NCBI RefSeq assembly: GCF_018398335.1
Contig: NZ_JAHBRX010000001.1
Span: forward strand, 2,472,001 to 2,536,000
Length of the DNA: 64,000 bases
Direction of reading: 5' to 3'
Origin: Chelatococcus sp. HY11
GTDB taxonomy: Bacteria; Pseudomonadota; Alphaproteobacteria; Rhizobiales; Beijerinckiaceae
Shown here: positions 53,099 to 61,893 of the stretch, piece after piece
How the letters are laid out: every line of letters starts with the position of its first letter
Position numbering within the stretch: the stretch's first letter is position 1
Made by a program: the position numbers and the translations under genes
Notes under the pieces: generated by a model
Seen by the model: the letters and a program-made list of their open reading frames with translations, nothing else
What the model was told of the DNA's origin: nothing
The model's database searches: none

Positions 53099-54217
53099 AT
53101 GAAGATTACAGCCGTAGAGCCTTTCATCCTTCATCTGCCGCTGACCGCCAGCTCCATCTCCGACTCCACGCACAACATTACCCACTGGGGCGTCGTCGGC
53201 GCGAAAATTACGACGGACACGGGCCTTGAGGGCTTCGGCTTCACAGGCACGCATGCCCATCTCCCCTCCGACCGGCTGATCACCGCCTGTATCCGCGACT
53301 GCTATGCACCGTTGCTGGTTGGCGAGGACGCGACGGAACATGCCCGGCTCTGGACGAAGCTCGCGCGCTATCCCGCTCTGCAATGGGTGGGGCGCGCCGG
53401 CATCACGCATCTCGCGCTCGCGGCTGTCGACATCGCCTTGTGGGATCTCAGGGCAAAGCAGGCTCAGCTTCCGCTCTGGCGCTACCTGGGTGGAGCTCAC
53501 CATGCCGGCGTGGAAGCCTACAATACCGAGATCGGCTGGCTGTCGTTTTCTCTTGAGCAGATCCTGGAAGGCACAAGGCGCGCCATTGAGGTGGACGGCT
53601 TCCAGCGCATCAAGATCAAGGTTGGCCACGACAATCCGATGACCGACATCGCGCGGCTCACAGCCGTACGACGCGCGGTCGGGCCGGAGATTCGCATCGC
53701 CATCGACGGCAACGGCAAATGGGACCTGCCGACATGCCTCAGATTCTGCGCCGCCGCCAAGGATCTCGACATCTTCTGGTTCGAGGAGCCGATGTGGTAT
53801 GACGATGTGGGCTCGCATGCGTCGCTCGCCCGCGCGACGAGCATCCCGGTCGCGCTCGGCGAACAGCTCTACACGCTCGACGCTTTCCGCGCCTTCATCG
53901 GGGCCGGGGCGGTGCATTATGTGCAGCCTGATGTCACCCGGCTTGGCGGCATCACCGAGTATATTCAGGTCGCGGACCTCGCCCACGCGCATCGCTTGCC
54001 GATTGCCCCCCACGCGGGCGAGATGAGCCAGGTGCATGTGCATCTGTCGTTCTGGCACCCGGCGGCCAGCATTCTCGAGTATATCCCCTGGATCAAGGAT
54101 CACTTCGAGGAGCCGATCGCGGTCAAGGATGGCTTTTACGTCAGGCCCGAGCGCCCCGGCGCCGGCACCACCCCCCTGGCCGAGAGCCTTGCGGGGTTCA
54201 GCCAGCCCGTCGCGTAG
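53099..54217 (+). CDS. Enolase-superfamily acid-sugar dehydratase (mandelate racemase group)
   Basis: The ATG at 53099 starts [30 protein letters not shown]; an upstream in-frame ATG at 52964 is inside the ATPase gene. The 372-residue enzyme has KxK in [40 protein letters not shown] and the His of [10 protein letters not shown]. These residues support proton abstraction from a sugar acid and beta-elimination. It is co-transcribed with the ATPase and probably catalyses an early step of the pathway whose other enzymes are on the minus strand. Confidence 0.9.
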   Translation: MKITAVEPFILHLPLTASSISDSTHNITHWGVVGAKITTDTGLEGFGFTGTHAHLPSDRLITACIRDCYAPLLVGEDATEHARLWTKLARYPALQWVGRAGITHLALAAVDIALWDLRAKQAQLPLWRYLGGAHHAGVEAYNTEIGWLSFSLEQILEGTRRAIEVDGFQRIKIKVGHDNPMTDIARLTAVRRAVGPEIRIAIDGNGKWDLPTCLRFCAAAKDLDIFWFEEPMWYDDVGSHASLARATSIPVALGEQLYTLDAFRAFIGAGAVHYVQPDVTRLGGITEYIQVADLAHAHRLPIAPHAGEMSQVHVHLSFWHPAASILEYIPWIKDHFEEPIAVKDGFYVRPERPGAGTTPLAESLAGFSQPVA

Positions 54218-54262
54218 CGCGGCGCCTCCGCCGGCGGAAACGCGGGCGGCCCTGTCCGGCTG

Positions 54263-55042
54263 TCATTGGAGAACGAAGAAGTCCTCCACACGGCGCTTCG
54301 CCTTGATCAGCACGGGAAGAAAGACCCTCTCCATCTCAGCGACGGAGTAGCGGTCTTTCTGCGTGGAGACATTGATCGCCGCTGCGATGTCTCCCGAGCG
54401 ATCATGGACGGGCACGGCGATCGATCGCAGGCCGAGCTCCAGCTCCTCGTCGACGATGGCATAGCCACGCCTTGCCACCATGCCGATCAGCGCGCCGAGT
54501 TCGCGCGGATCAGTTACCGTGTTCGGCGTCCGCTTTCCGAGTTGCGCCTGCGCGAGGAAAGTTTCGAGCCGGTCTGCGGCCAGGCCGGACAGCAGAACAC
54601 GCCCCATCGATGTGCAATACGCGGGCAATCGCGCCCCAATGTGCAGATCCGTCATGACGATATAGGGACCGGGCACCCGCGCGACATAAACGACATCATC
54701 TCCCGAGAGGGCGGAGGCCGAACAGGATTCGCCGAGTTCTTCGGCGACCCACCGCAAGATAGGCTCCGCATAGGACCATAGTCCGGTCCCGCCCAGCCAG
54801 ATCCGGGCAATGGAGAGCAGTTTGGGTGACAGGGAGAAAAGACGGCCGGACTGCGTGGCGTAACCTTCCTCCACCAAAGTGAGCAGAAAGCGGCGCGCGC
54901 CGGCGCGCGTCAGCCCGGCCTTCGCGGCCATCTCTGCCAGTGTCATCCCCGATGGATACGCGGCAAGGATCTCGAGCACGGCAAGACCTCGCCCAAGTGA
55001 ACCCACGAGATCACGGGAAGGCTTCTCGGCGGTCATATCCAT
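54263..55042 (-). CDS. IclR-family regulator, PcaR/PcaU-like
   Basis: Start at the ATG 55042, with GGCAGGA just before it; longer frames reaching into catI are rejected. The 259-residue protein has the HTH LAVLEILAAYPSGMTLAEMAAKAGLTRAGARRFLLTLVEEGYA and an IclR effector domain (LPAYCTSMGRVLLSGL, AIVDEELELGLRSIAVPV, AAINVST). This N- and C-terminal pattern is that of the PcaR/PcaU/PobR group controlling the beta-ketoadipate pathway. It diverges from catIJ across a 105-base gap holding a matching operator. Confidence 0.93.
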   Translation of the reverse strand: MDMTAEKPSRDLVGSLGRGLAVLEILAAYPSGMTLAEMAAKAGLTRAGARRFLLTLVEEGYATQSGRLFSLSPKLLSIARIWLGGTGLWSYAEPILRWVAEELGESCSASALSGDDVVYVARVPGPYIVMTDLHIGARLPAYCTSMGRVLLSGLAADRLETFLAQAQLGKRTPNTVTDPRELGALIGMVARRGYAIVDEELELGLRSIAVPVHDRSGDIAAAINVSTQKDRYSVAEMERVFLPVLIKAKRRVEDFFVLQ

Positions 55043-55103
55043 TCCTGCCCTCTCAACAGAACGTTGACTCTCCCTGAGTCGCGGCCCTAAAGTATCATAT
55101 ATA

Positions 55104-55126
55104 GAACATATGTTCGCAATGCGAAC
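55104..55126. promoter_or_regulatory. Operator of the iclR-catIJ divergent promoter
   Basis: Two overlapping perfect palindromes: GAACATATGTTC (55104-55115) and GTTCGCAATGCGAAC (55112-55126), giving three GAAC half-sites in alternating orientation. This resembles the multi-half-site GTTCG...CGCAC operators described for PcaU/PcaR-type IclR proteins. It lies 21 bases before the catI start. Confidence 0.7.
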
Positions 55127-55147
55127 AAATTGCGGAGAGGATAGCCG

Positions 55148-56005
55148 ATGGCGAAGTTTCTGCCACTGGCCCAAGCGGTGGCCGAGAACCTCAATGACGG
55201 CGATGTCGCTGCCTTTGAGGGTTTCACCCATCTCATTCCGACGGCGGCGGCGCATGAGGCGATCAGGCAGAACTTCAAGGATCTGACTCTCATCCGCATG
55301 ACACCCGACCTGGTCTACGACCAGATGATCGGCATGGGCATGGCCAGGAAGGTGATCTTCTCCTATGCCGGCAACCCTGGGGTCGGGCTGCTGCGACGCA
55401 TGCGGGACGCGATTGAGAACAGCTTTCCACATCCCCTCGCGATCGAGGAGCATAGCCATGCCGCGATGGCCAATGCCTACGAGGCGGGCGCCGCCGGACT
55501 GCCTTGCGCGGTCTTTCGCGGCTATCGCGGCGCCGGTCTCGCCGAGGTCAACCCCAACATCCGGCAGGTCACCTGCCCCTTCACGGGTGAGGTTCTCGCC
55601 GCGGTGCCGGCGCTGCGTCCAGACGTCACCTTCATCCATGCCCAAAAGGCGAACAAACGGGGCGACGTCCTGGTCGAGGGCATCATCGGCATCCAGAAGG
55701 AAGCCGTTCTTGCCGCCAAGAGAGCGGTCGTCACCGTCGAGGAAGTGGTCGATGACTTCGAAGGCCTGCACCCGAACCTGACGGTGCTGCCGGCATGGAC
55801 CGTGACGGCGATCTCAGTGGTACCAGGCGGCTCACACCCGTCCTACACGCAGGGTTATTACGCGCGCGACAATGCCGCCTATCTTGAATGGGATGAGATC
55901 GCCGCCGACCGCGACCGGTTCAGGGACTGGATGCAAAAGAACGTCATTGAAGCCGGCACAGAAGATTTTGCAGCCCGGGTCGCGCATCTGAGGAAGGCAG
56001 CATGA
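55148..56005 (+). CDS. catI: 3-oxoadipate CoA-transferase subunit A (CatI type)
   Basis: Converts 3-oxoadipate plus succinyl-CoA to 3-oxoadipyl-CoA and succinate, the entry to the last step of aromatic (catechol or protocatechuate) degradation. The 285-residue protein fits the CatI subgroup of large CoA-transferase alpha chains: FEGFTHLIPTAAAHEAIRQ, LIRMTPDLVYDQMIG, AGNPGVGLLRRMRDAIE, EEHSHAAMANAYEAGAAGLPCAVFRGY, QVTCPFTGE and FIHAQKANKRGD. GGAGAGGA lies before the ATG. Its stop overlaps the catJ start by 4 bases. Confidence 0.9.
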   Translation: MAKFLPLAQAVAENLNDGDVAAFEGFTHLIPTAAAHEAIRQNFKDLTLIRMTPDLVYDQMIGMGMARKVIFSYAGNPGVGLLRRMRDAIENSFPHPLAIEEHSHAAMANAYEAGAAGLPCAVFRGYRGAGLAEVNPNIRQVTCPFTGEVLAAVPALRPDVTFIHAQKANKRGDVLVEGIIGIQKEAVLAAKRAVVTVEEVVDDFEGLHPNLTVLPAWTVTAISVVPGGSHPSYTQGYYARDNAAYLEWDEIAADRDRFRDWMQKNVIEAGTEDFAARVAHLRKAA

Positions 56006-56784
56006 GCACGTTCACGCCCAACGAGATGATGACGATAGCCGCCTCGCGCGCCTTGAGGAACGATGACGTCTGTTTCGTCGGCATCGGGGCGCCCTCGGCG
56101 GCCTGCAATGTCGCGCGCCTCACCCACGCCCCCGACATCACCCTGATCTATGAGAGCGGCACGATCGGTACCGCTCCGGATGTGCTGCCGTTGTCCATCG
56201 GCGATGGCGAACTGTGCGAAACGGCGACGACCACGGTCTCCGTGCCCGAGATGTTCCGCTACTGGCTGCAGGGTGGGCGCATCTCCATCGGCTTCCTGGG
56301 CGCCGCGCAGATCGATAAGTTTGGCAATATCAATACAACAGTGATCGGGGATTATCACCACCCCAAGACACGCCTGCCAGGGGGTGGCGGCGCGCCGGAA
56401 ATCGCGACCTCCTCGCAGGAAGTCTATATCACCATGGCGCAGTCAAAGCGGGGCATGGTCGAGACAATCGACTTCTACACCTCATTTGGGCACGGCGAGG
56501 GCGGCGATCATCGGCAACGTCTCGGCATCGACACGAAGGGGCCGACTTTGCTGATCACGGATCTTGCCATCTGGAAGCCGGACCCGACCACGAAGGAATT
56601 CACTGTCGTGTCGCTGCACCCCGGCGTGACGCGGGAACAGGTGCAGGAGACATGTGGCTGGCCGGTGACATTCGCCGACGAACTCACCGTGACGCCACCT
56701 CCAACAGGGCTCGAGCTGACTACCCTGCGCGATCTGAAGGCGCGCACCGATGCAGCGCACAAGGGGCAGGCCAGCCAGGCCTGA
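56002..56784 (+). CDS. catJ: 3-oxoadipate CoA-transferase subunit B (CatJ type)
   Basis: The 260-residue beta chain has TPNEMMTIAASRALRNDDVCFVGIGAPS, LIYESGTIG with the catalytic Glu, LSIGDGELCETA, FLGAAQIDKFGNINTTVIGDYHHPKTRLPGGGGAPEIA, and HGEGGDHRQ, all as in CatJ. It forms the active enzyme with CatI. The 3-oxoadipyl-CoA product could be split by the thiolase encoded at 11289, which is 44 kb away. No catechol or protocatechuate ring-cleavage genes are in the window. Confidence 0.9.
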   Translation: MSTFTPNEMMTIAASRALRNDDVCFVGIGAPSAACNVARLTHAPDITLIYESGTIGTAPDVLPLSIGDGELCETATTTVSVPEMFRYWLQGGRISIGFLGAAQIDKFGNINTTVIGDYHHPKTRLPGGGGAPEIATSSQEVYITMAQSKRGMVETIDFYTSFGHGEGGDHRQRLGIDTKGPTLLITDLAIWKPDPTTKEFTVVSLHPGVTREQVQETCGWPVTFADELTVTPPPTGLELTTLRDLKARTDAAHKGQASQA

Positions 56785-57038
56785 GCGCTCGCGTTACCCT
56801 CAGAGCGGTTGCTGCTTGATATGGGCGAATAAAAGGACCGCGCGGCGCTACAGGGTCAGGAAAATGCCCGGTGGCCGCGACGTCGCCCCGATCCAACCTG
56901 AGCCTTTTCCGCGTGCCGCGCGGACAGCGTGCGGCGCTTCAACAGAGCAAAAACCTTTTGGCTGATGCGCGGCTTACTCGTCACCTTGACGAAAGACCCC
57001 TCGCATCTTCATCAAAACGTCACATCTAAAATATATAT

Positions 57039-57503
57039 TTACCTATTTAAGTTGACCAACATAGCTTTCATGTTGGAAAGTAAGCTTCTTTGGTCATCAA
57101 CTTCTATATTTAAAACTGTCTTGTCGCAGATCTCCTGCCATTTCTCCAGAAGAAGCCGCGACATTTCCTTTCCCTCATCGGTCAAGATAAGATTCTTGAT
57201 CCTGCGGTCATTCGCATCCTGCTGCCGAAGTACGAGGCCGGATTTCTCCAGCTCGTCAATCAGCCGTACAGCGCTTGGGCCTTCGATCTCAAGATAGGCG
57301 GCCACCGAGGTTTGCGTGAGATCGCCTTCCTTGGACAAGGCGAGCAACGCGCGCGCACGCGCCAGCGTGACACCCTGGTGACGCAGTTCCTCCTTGAAGG
57401 AGCCGATGAGTTTCTGCCTGACCTTCAGGAGCTCTGAAAGAACTTCATTCCCAAGGACAGCCTCCCGTCTCAGTGAAGTCTCTTCTTTCCGAACGCTCGT
57501 CAT
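57039..57503 (-). CDS. MarR-family regulator
   Basis: I choose the ATG at 57503, preceded by GAGGA, giving 154 residues; a longer frame with an ATG at 57632 is possible. Features: ELLKVRQKLIGSFKEELRHQGVTLARARALLALSKEGDLTQTSVAAYLEIEGPSAVRLIDELEKSGLVLRQQDANDRRIKNLILTDEGKEM, the MarR winged-helix with its wing DANDRR. MarR proteins usually sense phenolic or other small lipophilic compounds. The last 40 codons and downstream DNA (57010-57120) are clearly AT-richer than the rest. The leader upstream contains a terminator-like hairpin. Confidence 0.9.
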   Translation of the reverse strand: MTSVRKEETSLRREAVLGNEVLSELLKVRQKLIGSFKEELRHQGVTLARARALLALSKEGDLTQTSVAAYLEIEGPSAVRLIDELEKSGLVLRQQDANDRRIKNLILTDEGKEMSRLLLEKWQEICDKTVLNIEVDDQRSLLSNMKAMLVNLNR

Positions 57504-57689
57504 ACGATCCTCTGCCAGCCCCAGCGCATCACATCGATAGAATAGACTCCCGCCGCGAATCTCGCTCGCTGGAAATTTGCCCGTGGCGGCAATCTGGTGC
57601 GCTAACTGGTTAGAACGTGCGTCGATCTCCATTGTAAGTGCGCCAGCGCACACCCGGCGACCGGCGGCGCAGCAAACCCACAACGTTGT

Positions 57690-57760
57690 GAAGTAAAAAG
57701 AAGGCGGCGCAAGCGCCGCCTATCGAGTTGGGTCAATATTTGGAGGTCATTCCAAATATC
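57690..57760 (-). terminator. Attenuator-like terminator and hairpins in the marR leader
   Basis: On the minus strand, GGCGGCGC and GCGCCGCC (57713-57720 and 57703-57710, 2-base loop) are followed by TTCTTTTTAC, a good intrinsic terminator about 190 bases before the marR start. Just upstream, TATTTGGA and TCCAAATA pair, and GGAGGT/ACCTCC offers an alternative pairing. A GGAGGTGA ribosome site precedes a five-codon ORF (MTSKY, about 57737-57754). No minus-strand gene ends here, so the terminator acts either on the marR leader or on a small RNA. Confidence 0.5.
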
Positions 57761-58002
57761 ACCTCCCAATTCGCTGGAATCACGCACGAAAGTCAAGCAC
57801 ATAACAGTAATCACACTATTGACTAGACAGATAATTGATTATGCTAACTAATTGTGTTTCATCGATCACACCTATGATTCTAATAGATTGCGTTGCCGCT
57901 AATCTGCCGCAATGCAATTGCTTATCTTCGCTTTCTGGTGAACCTAAGACGAACTGCACGACGCAAGCGCTCTGCAGCAAGTTTGGACACCGGAGATTTA
58001 CG

Positions 58003-59310
58003 ATGAAGCTGATCAAGAGCCTTTTGCTCGGCAGCGCTGCTGGCTTTGCCGCCGTTGCGGGAGCACAAGCCGCCGATCTTCCTATGACCAAGGCCGCACC
58101 GGTCGACTACGTCCGCGTGTGTTCCGTCCATGGCGCGGGATTCTTCTACATTCCCGGCAGCGACACCTGCATCAAGCTGGCCGGCCGCGTCCGCGCCGAA
58201 TTCATGTACCAGCAGCCGCTCAACAACGGCCTTGGGCAGGGCCGGAATCGTGACGCCACGGGCTTCCGTGGTCGTGGCCAGCTCGACGTCGATGCCCGCA
58301 CGTCTTCCGAATGGGGCACGGTCCGCGCGTATTTCCGCTTTCAGCTGACGCGTGATTCGGGCGCGTTCCGCGCGAGCTACGATGGTCCGCAGGGCAGCTC
58401 GACAAACTCGAACCTCGACAAGGCCTTCATCCAGTTCGCCGGCATCACGGCCGGTGTCGCCCAGTCGTTCTTCGACTTCTACGCCTCGGCGGCGAACTTC
58501 GCCTCCGCGCCGGGCACATCGATGGGCTCGGACGCCGGCAACACCCAGCTGCTCGCCTACACCGCGACCTTTGGGCAGGGCTTCTCGGCCACGATCGCCA
58601 TCGAAGACCGCAACCAGCGCAACGTCACTGCGGGGGTCGGCGTCGGCCGTGGCTACTATGCGGTCGCAGGCGAACGCATGCCCGACGTCGTTGCCGCTCT
58701 CCGCGTCGACCAGGGCTGGGGTTCGGCTCAGCTGTCAGGTGCCGTCCGTCAGCTGAATGCCAGCACCATCTACGGGGACCAAAACTTCGGCAGTCGTGTC
58801 GACACCGAGTGGGGCTACGCAATCCAGGCCGGTGTGAAGATCAATCTGCCTGCACTTGCAGCAGGTGACGCCCTCTGGCTGCAGGCGGCTTACGCCGAAG
58901 GCGGATTGAACTACCTCGGCATCAGCGGGCCGTCGCTGGGCACGTACAATTCCTCTTACATCCCAACGGCTGACGCCGTGCTCATCAACGGTCAATTGGA
59001 AAAGACCAAGGGCTGGAACGTTCTCGGCAACTTCATCCACTACTGGACGCCCAGCCTGCGCTCCACCCTGTTCGGCAGCTTCTGGCAACTCGATTACGGC
59101 AGCAAGGTCACCAACAACACCGTCTTCCGTGACTACAAGATCTATCAGGGGGGTTCGGCCCTGATCTGGTCGCCGGTCAAGGCGATGGATATCGGCGTCG
59201 AGGTTCTCTACGCGAGGTTCGACCCGAGCCGCCGCTGGAATGACAGTGTCTACCAGAAGAGTTCCGAGGATCAGTGGCAGGGCCGCATCCGCTTCCAGCG
59301 CGACTTCTAA
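58003..59310 (+). CDS. Outer-membrane porin (Omp2/alphaproteobacterial porin family)
   Basis: A 435-residue beta-barrel protein from the ATG at 58003, with GGAG 8 bases upstream. Signal peptide KLIKSLLLGSAAGFAAVAGAQA is cut before ADLPMTKAAP. The mature part opens with YVRVCSVHGAGFFYIPGSDTCIKLAGRVRAEF, containing two Cys, as in Brucella Omp2 and rhizobial RopA-like porins. It ends in ...RIRFQRDF with the terminal Phe needed for barrel insertion. It should be a general diffusion trimer for small hydrophilic solutes. The 500 bases upstream (57504-58002) contain the marR leader and presumably its own promoter. Confidence 0.95.
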   Translation: MKLIKSLLLGSAAGFAAVAGAQAADLPMTKAAPVDYVRVCSVHGAGFFYIPGSDTCIKLAGRVRAEFMYQQPLNNGLGQGRNRDATGFRGRGQLDVDARTSSEWGTVRAYFRFQLTRDSGAFRASYDGPQGSSTNSNLDKAFIQFAGITAGVAQSFFDFYASAANFASAPGTSMGSDAGNTQLLAYTATFGQGFSATIAIEDRNQRNVTAGVGVGRGYYAVAGERMPDVVAALRVDQGWGSAQLSGAVRQLNASTIYGDQNFGSRVDTEWGYAIQAGVKINLPALAAGDALWLQAAYAEGGLNYLGISGPSLGTYNSSYIPTADAVLINGQLEKTKGWNVLGNFIHYWTPSLRSTLFGSFWQLDYGSKVTNNTVFRDYKIYQGGSALIWSPVKAMDIGVEVLYARFDPSRRWNDSVYQKSSEDQWQGRIRFQRDF

Positions 59311-59348
59311 GCCCTCCGTAGCCGCCGGCTGGATTGTCAGCCGCACGA

Positions 59349-59378
59349 GGCCGGTACCACACAGGTACCGGCCTTTTC
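59349..59378 (+). terminator. Rho-independent terminator of the porin gene
   Basis: Perfect 10-bp stem, GGCCGGTACC (59349-59358) with GGTACCGGCC (59364-59373), a 5-base loop and TTTT directly after, 38 bases beyond the porin stop. Confidence 0.9.
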
Positions 59379-59530
59379 GCTGTTACAAGCGCGATCCCCG
59401 GTCGATGCGCGTGCTCGCCGCGACGCCGCCAGAATGAAGGCCGGGACGGCTCGCAAACCCCGCTGAACTGCAGTATACACACCGGTCATATCAGAAGGTT
59501 CAAGAATAGATCTGTTGCGGGGGCAAAGCG

Positions 59531-61087
59531 ATGGCACTGCGTTCCGATGGGCAAGGCGTACCTCAACCCCCGGCCACGGTTCTGATCGTCGGCAGTGGCC
59601 CGGCGGGGCTATTCGCAGCCTCGGAGCTTCTGCGCCATGGCGTCAGGCCTCGTATCGTCGAGAAGAGGCTCGCGCCGCACCATGAAACACGCGGCACGGT
59701 CATCCAGCCCGCCGTCTTGGAAATCCTGGATCGCGGCGGCCTGATCGGTCCCTTTCTCGATGCCGGCACGCGCATCGAACACATCCAGATCCTCGGGCCT
59801 GGTCTGCGCGAACTGGCGCGGGCGGACCTCGCCGGCATAGGCAGCAAATATGCGTTCCAGTGCAGCCTGCCCCAGTGGCGCACCGAGGCCATCCTGCGGG
59901 AGCATCTGGCGCGTGAGGGCATCACGGTCGAATACGGAATTGACGTCGAGTCGATCGACGAGCAGCCCACGGGCGTCCAGGTGACGCTTGAGATCGACGG
60001 ACGCACGGAAACTTTGGATGCCGCGTATGTGCTGGGAGCCGGCGGCGGCCACAGCGTGACGCGACACGCGATGGGCCAGCAACTCGTCGGCGAGACCTAC
60101 GACGGTCGCTACATCGTCGCCGATGTGGCGCTCAGGCTGTCCACGCCGCCCGGTCACGGCCGTGTCATTGTCGGACCTGACGGCTTTGTTCTGGTGTCAC
60201 CGCTTCCAGACCACCGTTGGCTGATCTTCGTCAATCGGGACGACGACGATCTGCGCGACGCGCTGCCCGCCGAGGCGGAGCTCAGCGCGCTGGTCAACGC
60301 GCGCATCGGCGCCGACGCCGGGCTGCACGATCTGCGTTGGGCCTCTTATTTCAGGATGCACAAGCGCGCCGTCCCCAGCCTCGGAGACGGGCGACGCTTC
60401 CTGCTCGGCGACGCGGCGCATATGTCGAGCCCGCTGGGCGGCGAAGGCATCAATGCGGCCTTCATGGACGCGGCCGACATCGCCTGGAAGCTCGCCCTGG
60501 TGATCCAGGGAGCCGCCAGGCCGGCTATCCTCGACAGCTATGCCATCGAGAGAGGAATGGCCGACCAGCACGTCCTCGACGTCTCCGATGAAATTCACAG
60601 CTTCATCATGGGCCTCGTTGCCCAATGCGGCACCGATCCCGCGCCGTCTCTGCAACCGGCAAGCCCGGCTGAGGTTCTCCTCACCCTGCGCAGGCGATCG
60701 ATGCTCGATGTGTGCTATGCCGGAAGCATGTTGATCGCGCCACAGCCGGCCAACGACGCAACCGGCACGCGCCTTCCGACCTGGCATCGCCTGAGCGGGA
60801 CGCGCCACCATCTCATCGTTTTCGGCGACGCGCCGGGCCGCGAGGCTTTCGACGCACGCTGGCAACACACCGTCTCGATCGTCGATGGGCGCAGCATCGG
60901 CCTGGAACCGACGGAAACTGGCGCTTCCAACGATGGCGCCATCCTCGTCCGGCCCGATGGTTTCATAGGCTTTCGGGCACCCATGCTGGATGATAGCGCG
61001 ATCAGCGCACTCGATGCGCATCTGGCCTCGTACCTTTTGCCACAGCATTCAGACGCCGCCGAGGGAGTGCCTGCCGCGGTCGCATAG
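59531..61087 (+). CDS. FAD-dependent aromatic monooxygenase (PheA/TfdB/MhpA-like)
   Basis: A 518-residue flavoprotein hydroxylase of the FAD_binding_3 group. ATVLIVGSGPAGLFAASELLRHGVRPRIVEKR is the FAD ADP-binding fold with its Glu; the GD motif is RFLLGDAAHMSSPLGGEGINAAFMDAADIAWKL near residue 290. The C-terminal 150 residues match the thioredoxin-like tail of phenol hydroxylases. The usual DGxxSxxR motif reads GAGGGHSVTR here, so its Asp is missing. It probably hydroxylates a phenolic or related compound with NAD(P)H and oxygen. The GST gene follows after 43 bases. Confidence 0.9.
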   Translation: MALRSDGQGVPQPPATVLIVGSGPAGLFAASELLRHGVRPRIVEKRLAPHHETRGTVIQPAVLEILDRGGLIGPFLDAGTRIEHIQILGPGLRELARADLAGIGSKYAFQCSLPQWRTEAILREHLAREGITVEYGIDVESIDEQPTGVQVTLEIDGRTETLDAAYVLGAGGGHSVTRHAMGQQLVGETYDGRYIVADVALRLSTPPGHGRVIVGPDGFVLVSPLPDHRWLIFVNRDDDDLRDALPAEAELSALVNARIGADAGLHDLRWASYFRMHKRAVPSLGDGRRFLLGDAAHMSSPLGGEGINAAFMDAADIAWKLALVIQGAARPAILDSYAIERGMADQHVLDVSDEIHSFIMGLVAQCGTDPAPSLQPASPAEVLLTLRRRSMLDVCYAGSMLIAPQPANDATGTRLPTWHRLSGTRHHLIVFGDAPGREAFDARWQHTVSIVDGRSIGLEPTETGASNDGAILVRPDGFIGFRAPMLDDSAISALDAHLASYLLPQHSDAAEGVPAAVA

Positions 61088-61130
61088 ATTGCACGCTTCA
61101 CGCCAGCGCGGCGGTCAGGGATGAGATGCG

Positions 61131-61832
61131 ATGATCACGCTATATTCCTATCCGGAACTGTTCGGCGTCGCCGACAACAACGGCTACGGCCTCAAGGTCT
61201 TTGCCTTCCTGAGGCTCGCGGGCGTTCCCTTTGTCCACGAGCATGTCTTCGATGCCTCGGCGGCACCGCGCGGGCAGCTGCCCTATATCGTCGATGACGG
61301 GGAGCCGATCGGCGACAGCGACGCGATCATCGCCCATGTCGCCGCAAAATATGGGCGCAGCCTAGACGCGGCCCTCACCCCGTCCGCGCGCGACACCGGA
61401 CATCTGGTGACGCGCATGCTCGATGACCTCTACTGGGTCATGTCCTATTCCCGCTGGAAGGACGAGGCGTTCTGGCCCCAGTTCCGCGATGCCCTGCGGC
61501 AACACCACCCGAACCTCACGGACGAGGCCCTCAACAAGGCAAAGGACTTCAACGCCCAGCGCTACCACTTCCAGGGCATCGGCCGCTACGCTCCGCCCGC
61601 GGCCTATGCGCGGGGCCTCGCGGACCTTCGCGTGCTGGCCAATCTCATTCCAGCCGGAGGCTATCTGTTCGGCCCGACGCCGACGAGCTTCGATGCCGGC
61701 GTCTATGGCTTCATCGCCAACATCTATTTCTACCCGATCGAGACGCCGCTGAAGCAATTCGTCGCGCGCCAGGCCAATCTCGTCGACCATTGCCTGGCCA
61801 TCCACGGGGCCATCGGCTGCCAGACTGCCTGA
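61131..61832 (+). CDS. Glutathione S-transferase family protein
   Basis: A 233-residue GST with thioredoxin-like N-domain (ITLYSYPELFGVADNNGYGLKVFAFLRLAGVPFVHEHVFD), the glutathione-site stretch RGQLPYIVDDGEPIGDSDAIIAHV and a helical C-domain ending SFDAGVYGFIANIYF. The sequence is nearest to the Fax/metaxin-like group. In an operon with a flavin monooxygenase it may conjugate or isomerise a reactive oxidised aromatic, or protect against it. Substrate unknown. Confidence 0.88.
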   Translation: MITLYSYPELFGVADNNGYGLKVFAFLRLAGVPFVHEHVFDASAAPRGQLPYIVDDGEPIGDSDAIIAHVAAKYGRSLDAALTPSARDTGHLVTRMLDDLYWVMSYSRWKDEAFWPQFRDALRQHHPNLTDEALNKAKDFNAQRYHFQGIGRYAPPAAYARGLADLRVLANLIPAGGYLFGPTPTSFDAGVYGFIANIYFYPIETPLKQFVARQANLVDHCLAIHGAIGCQTA

Positions 61833-61893
61833 TTGCGCTTTATGTGAAAGGCGGAAGGCAGGCCTGCCCGCCCACCGCCCTTTCATCAATCGG

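Noticed and set aside
56785-57038. Possible gene or RNA between catJ and marR
   Set aside because: Only short frames and small GC-rich inverted repeats; the segment turns AT-rich near 57010 but holds no feature I can support.
57602-57814. 70-codon minus-strand frame in the marR leader
   Set aside because: It reads through the terminator stem and lacks any family pattern; the structured leader explains the region better.
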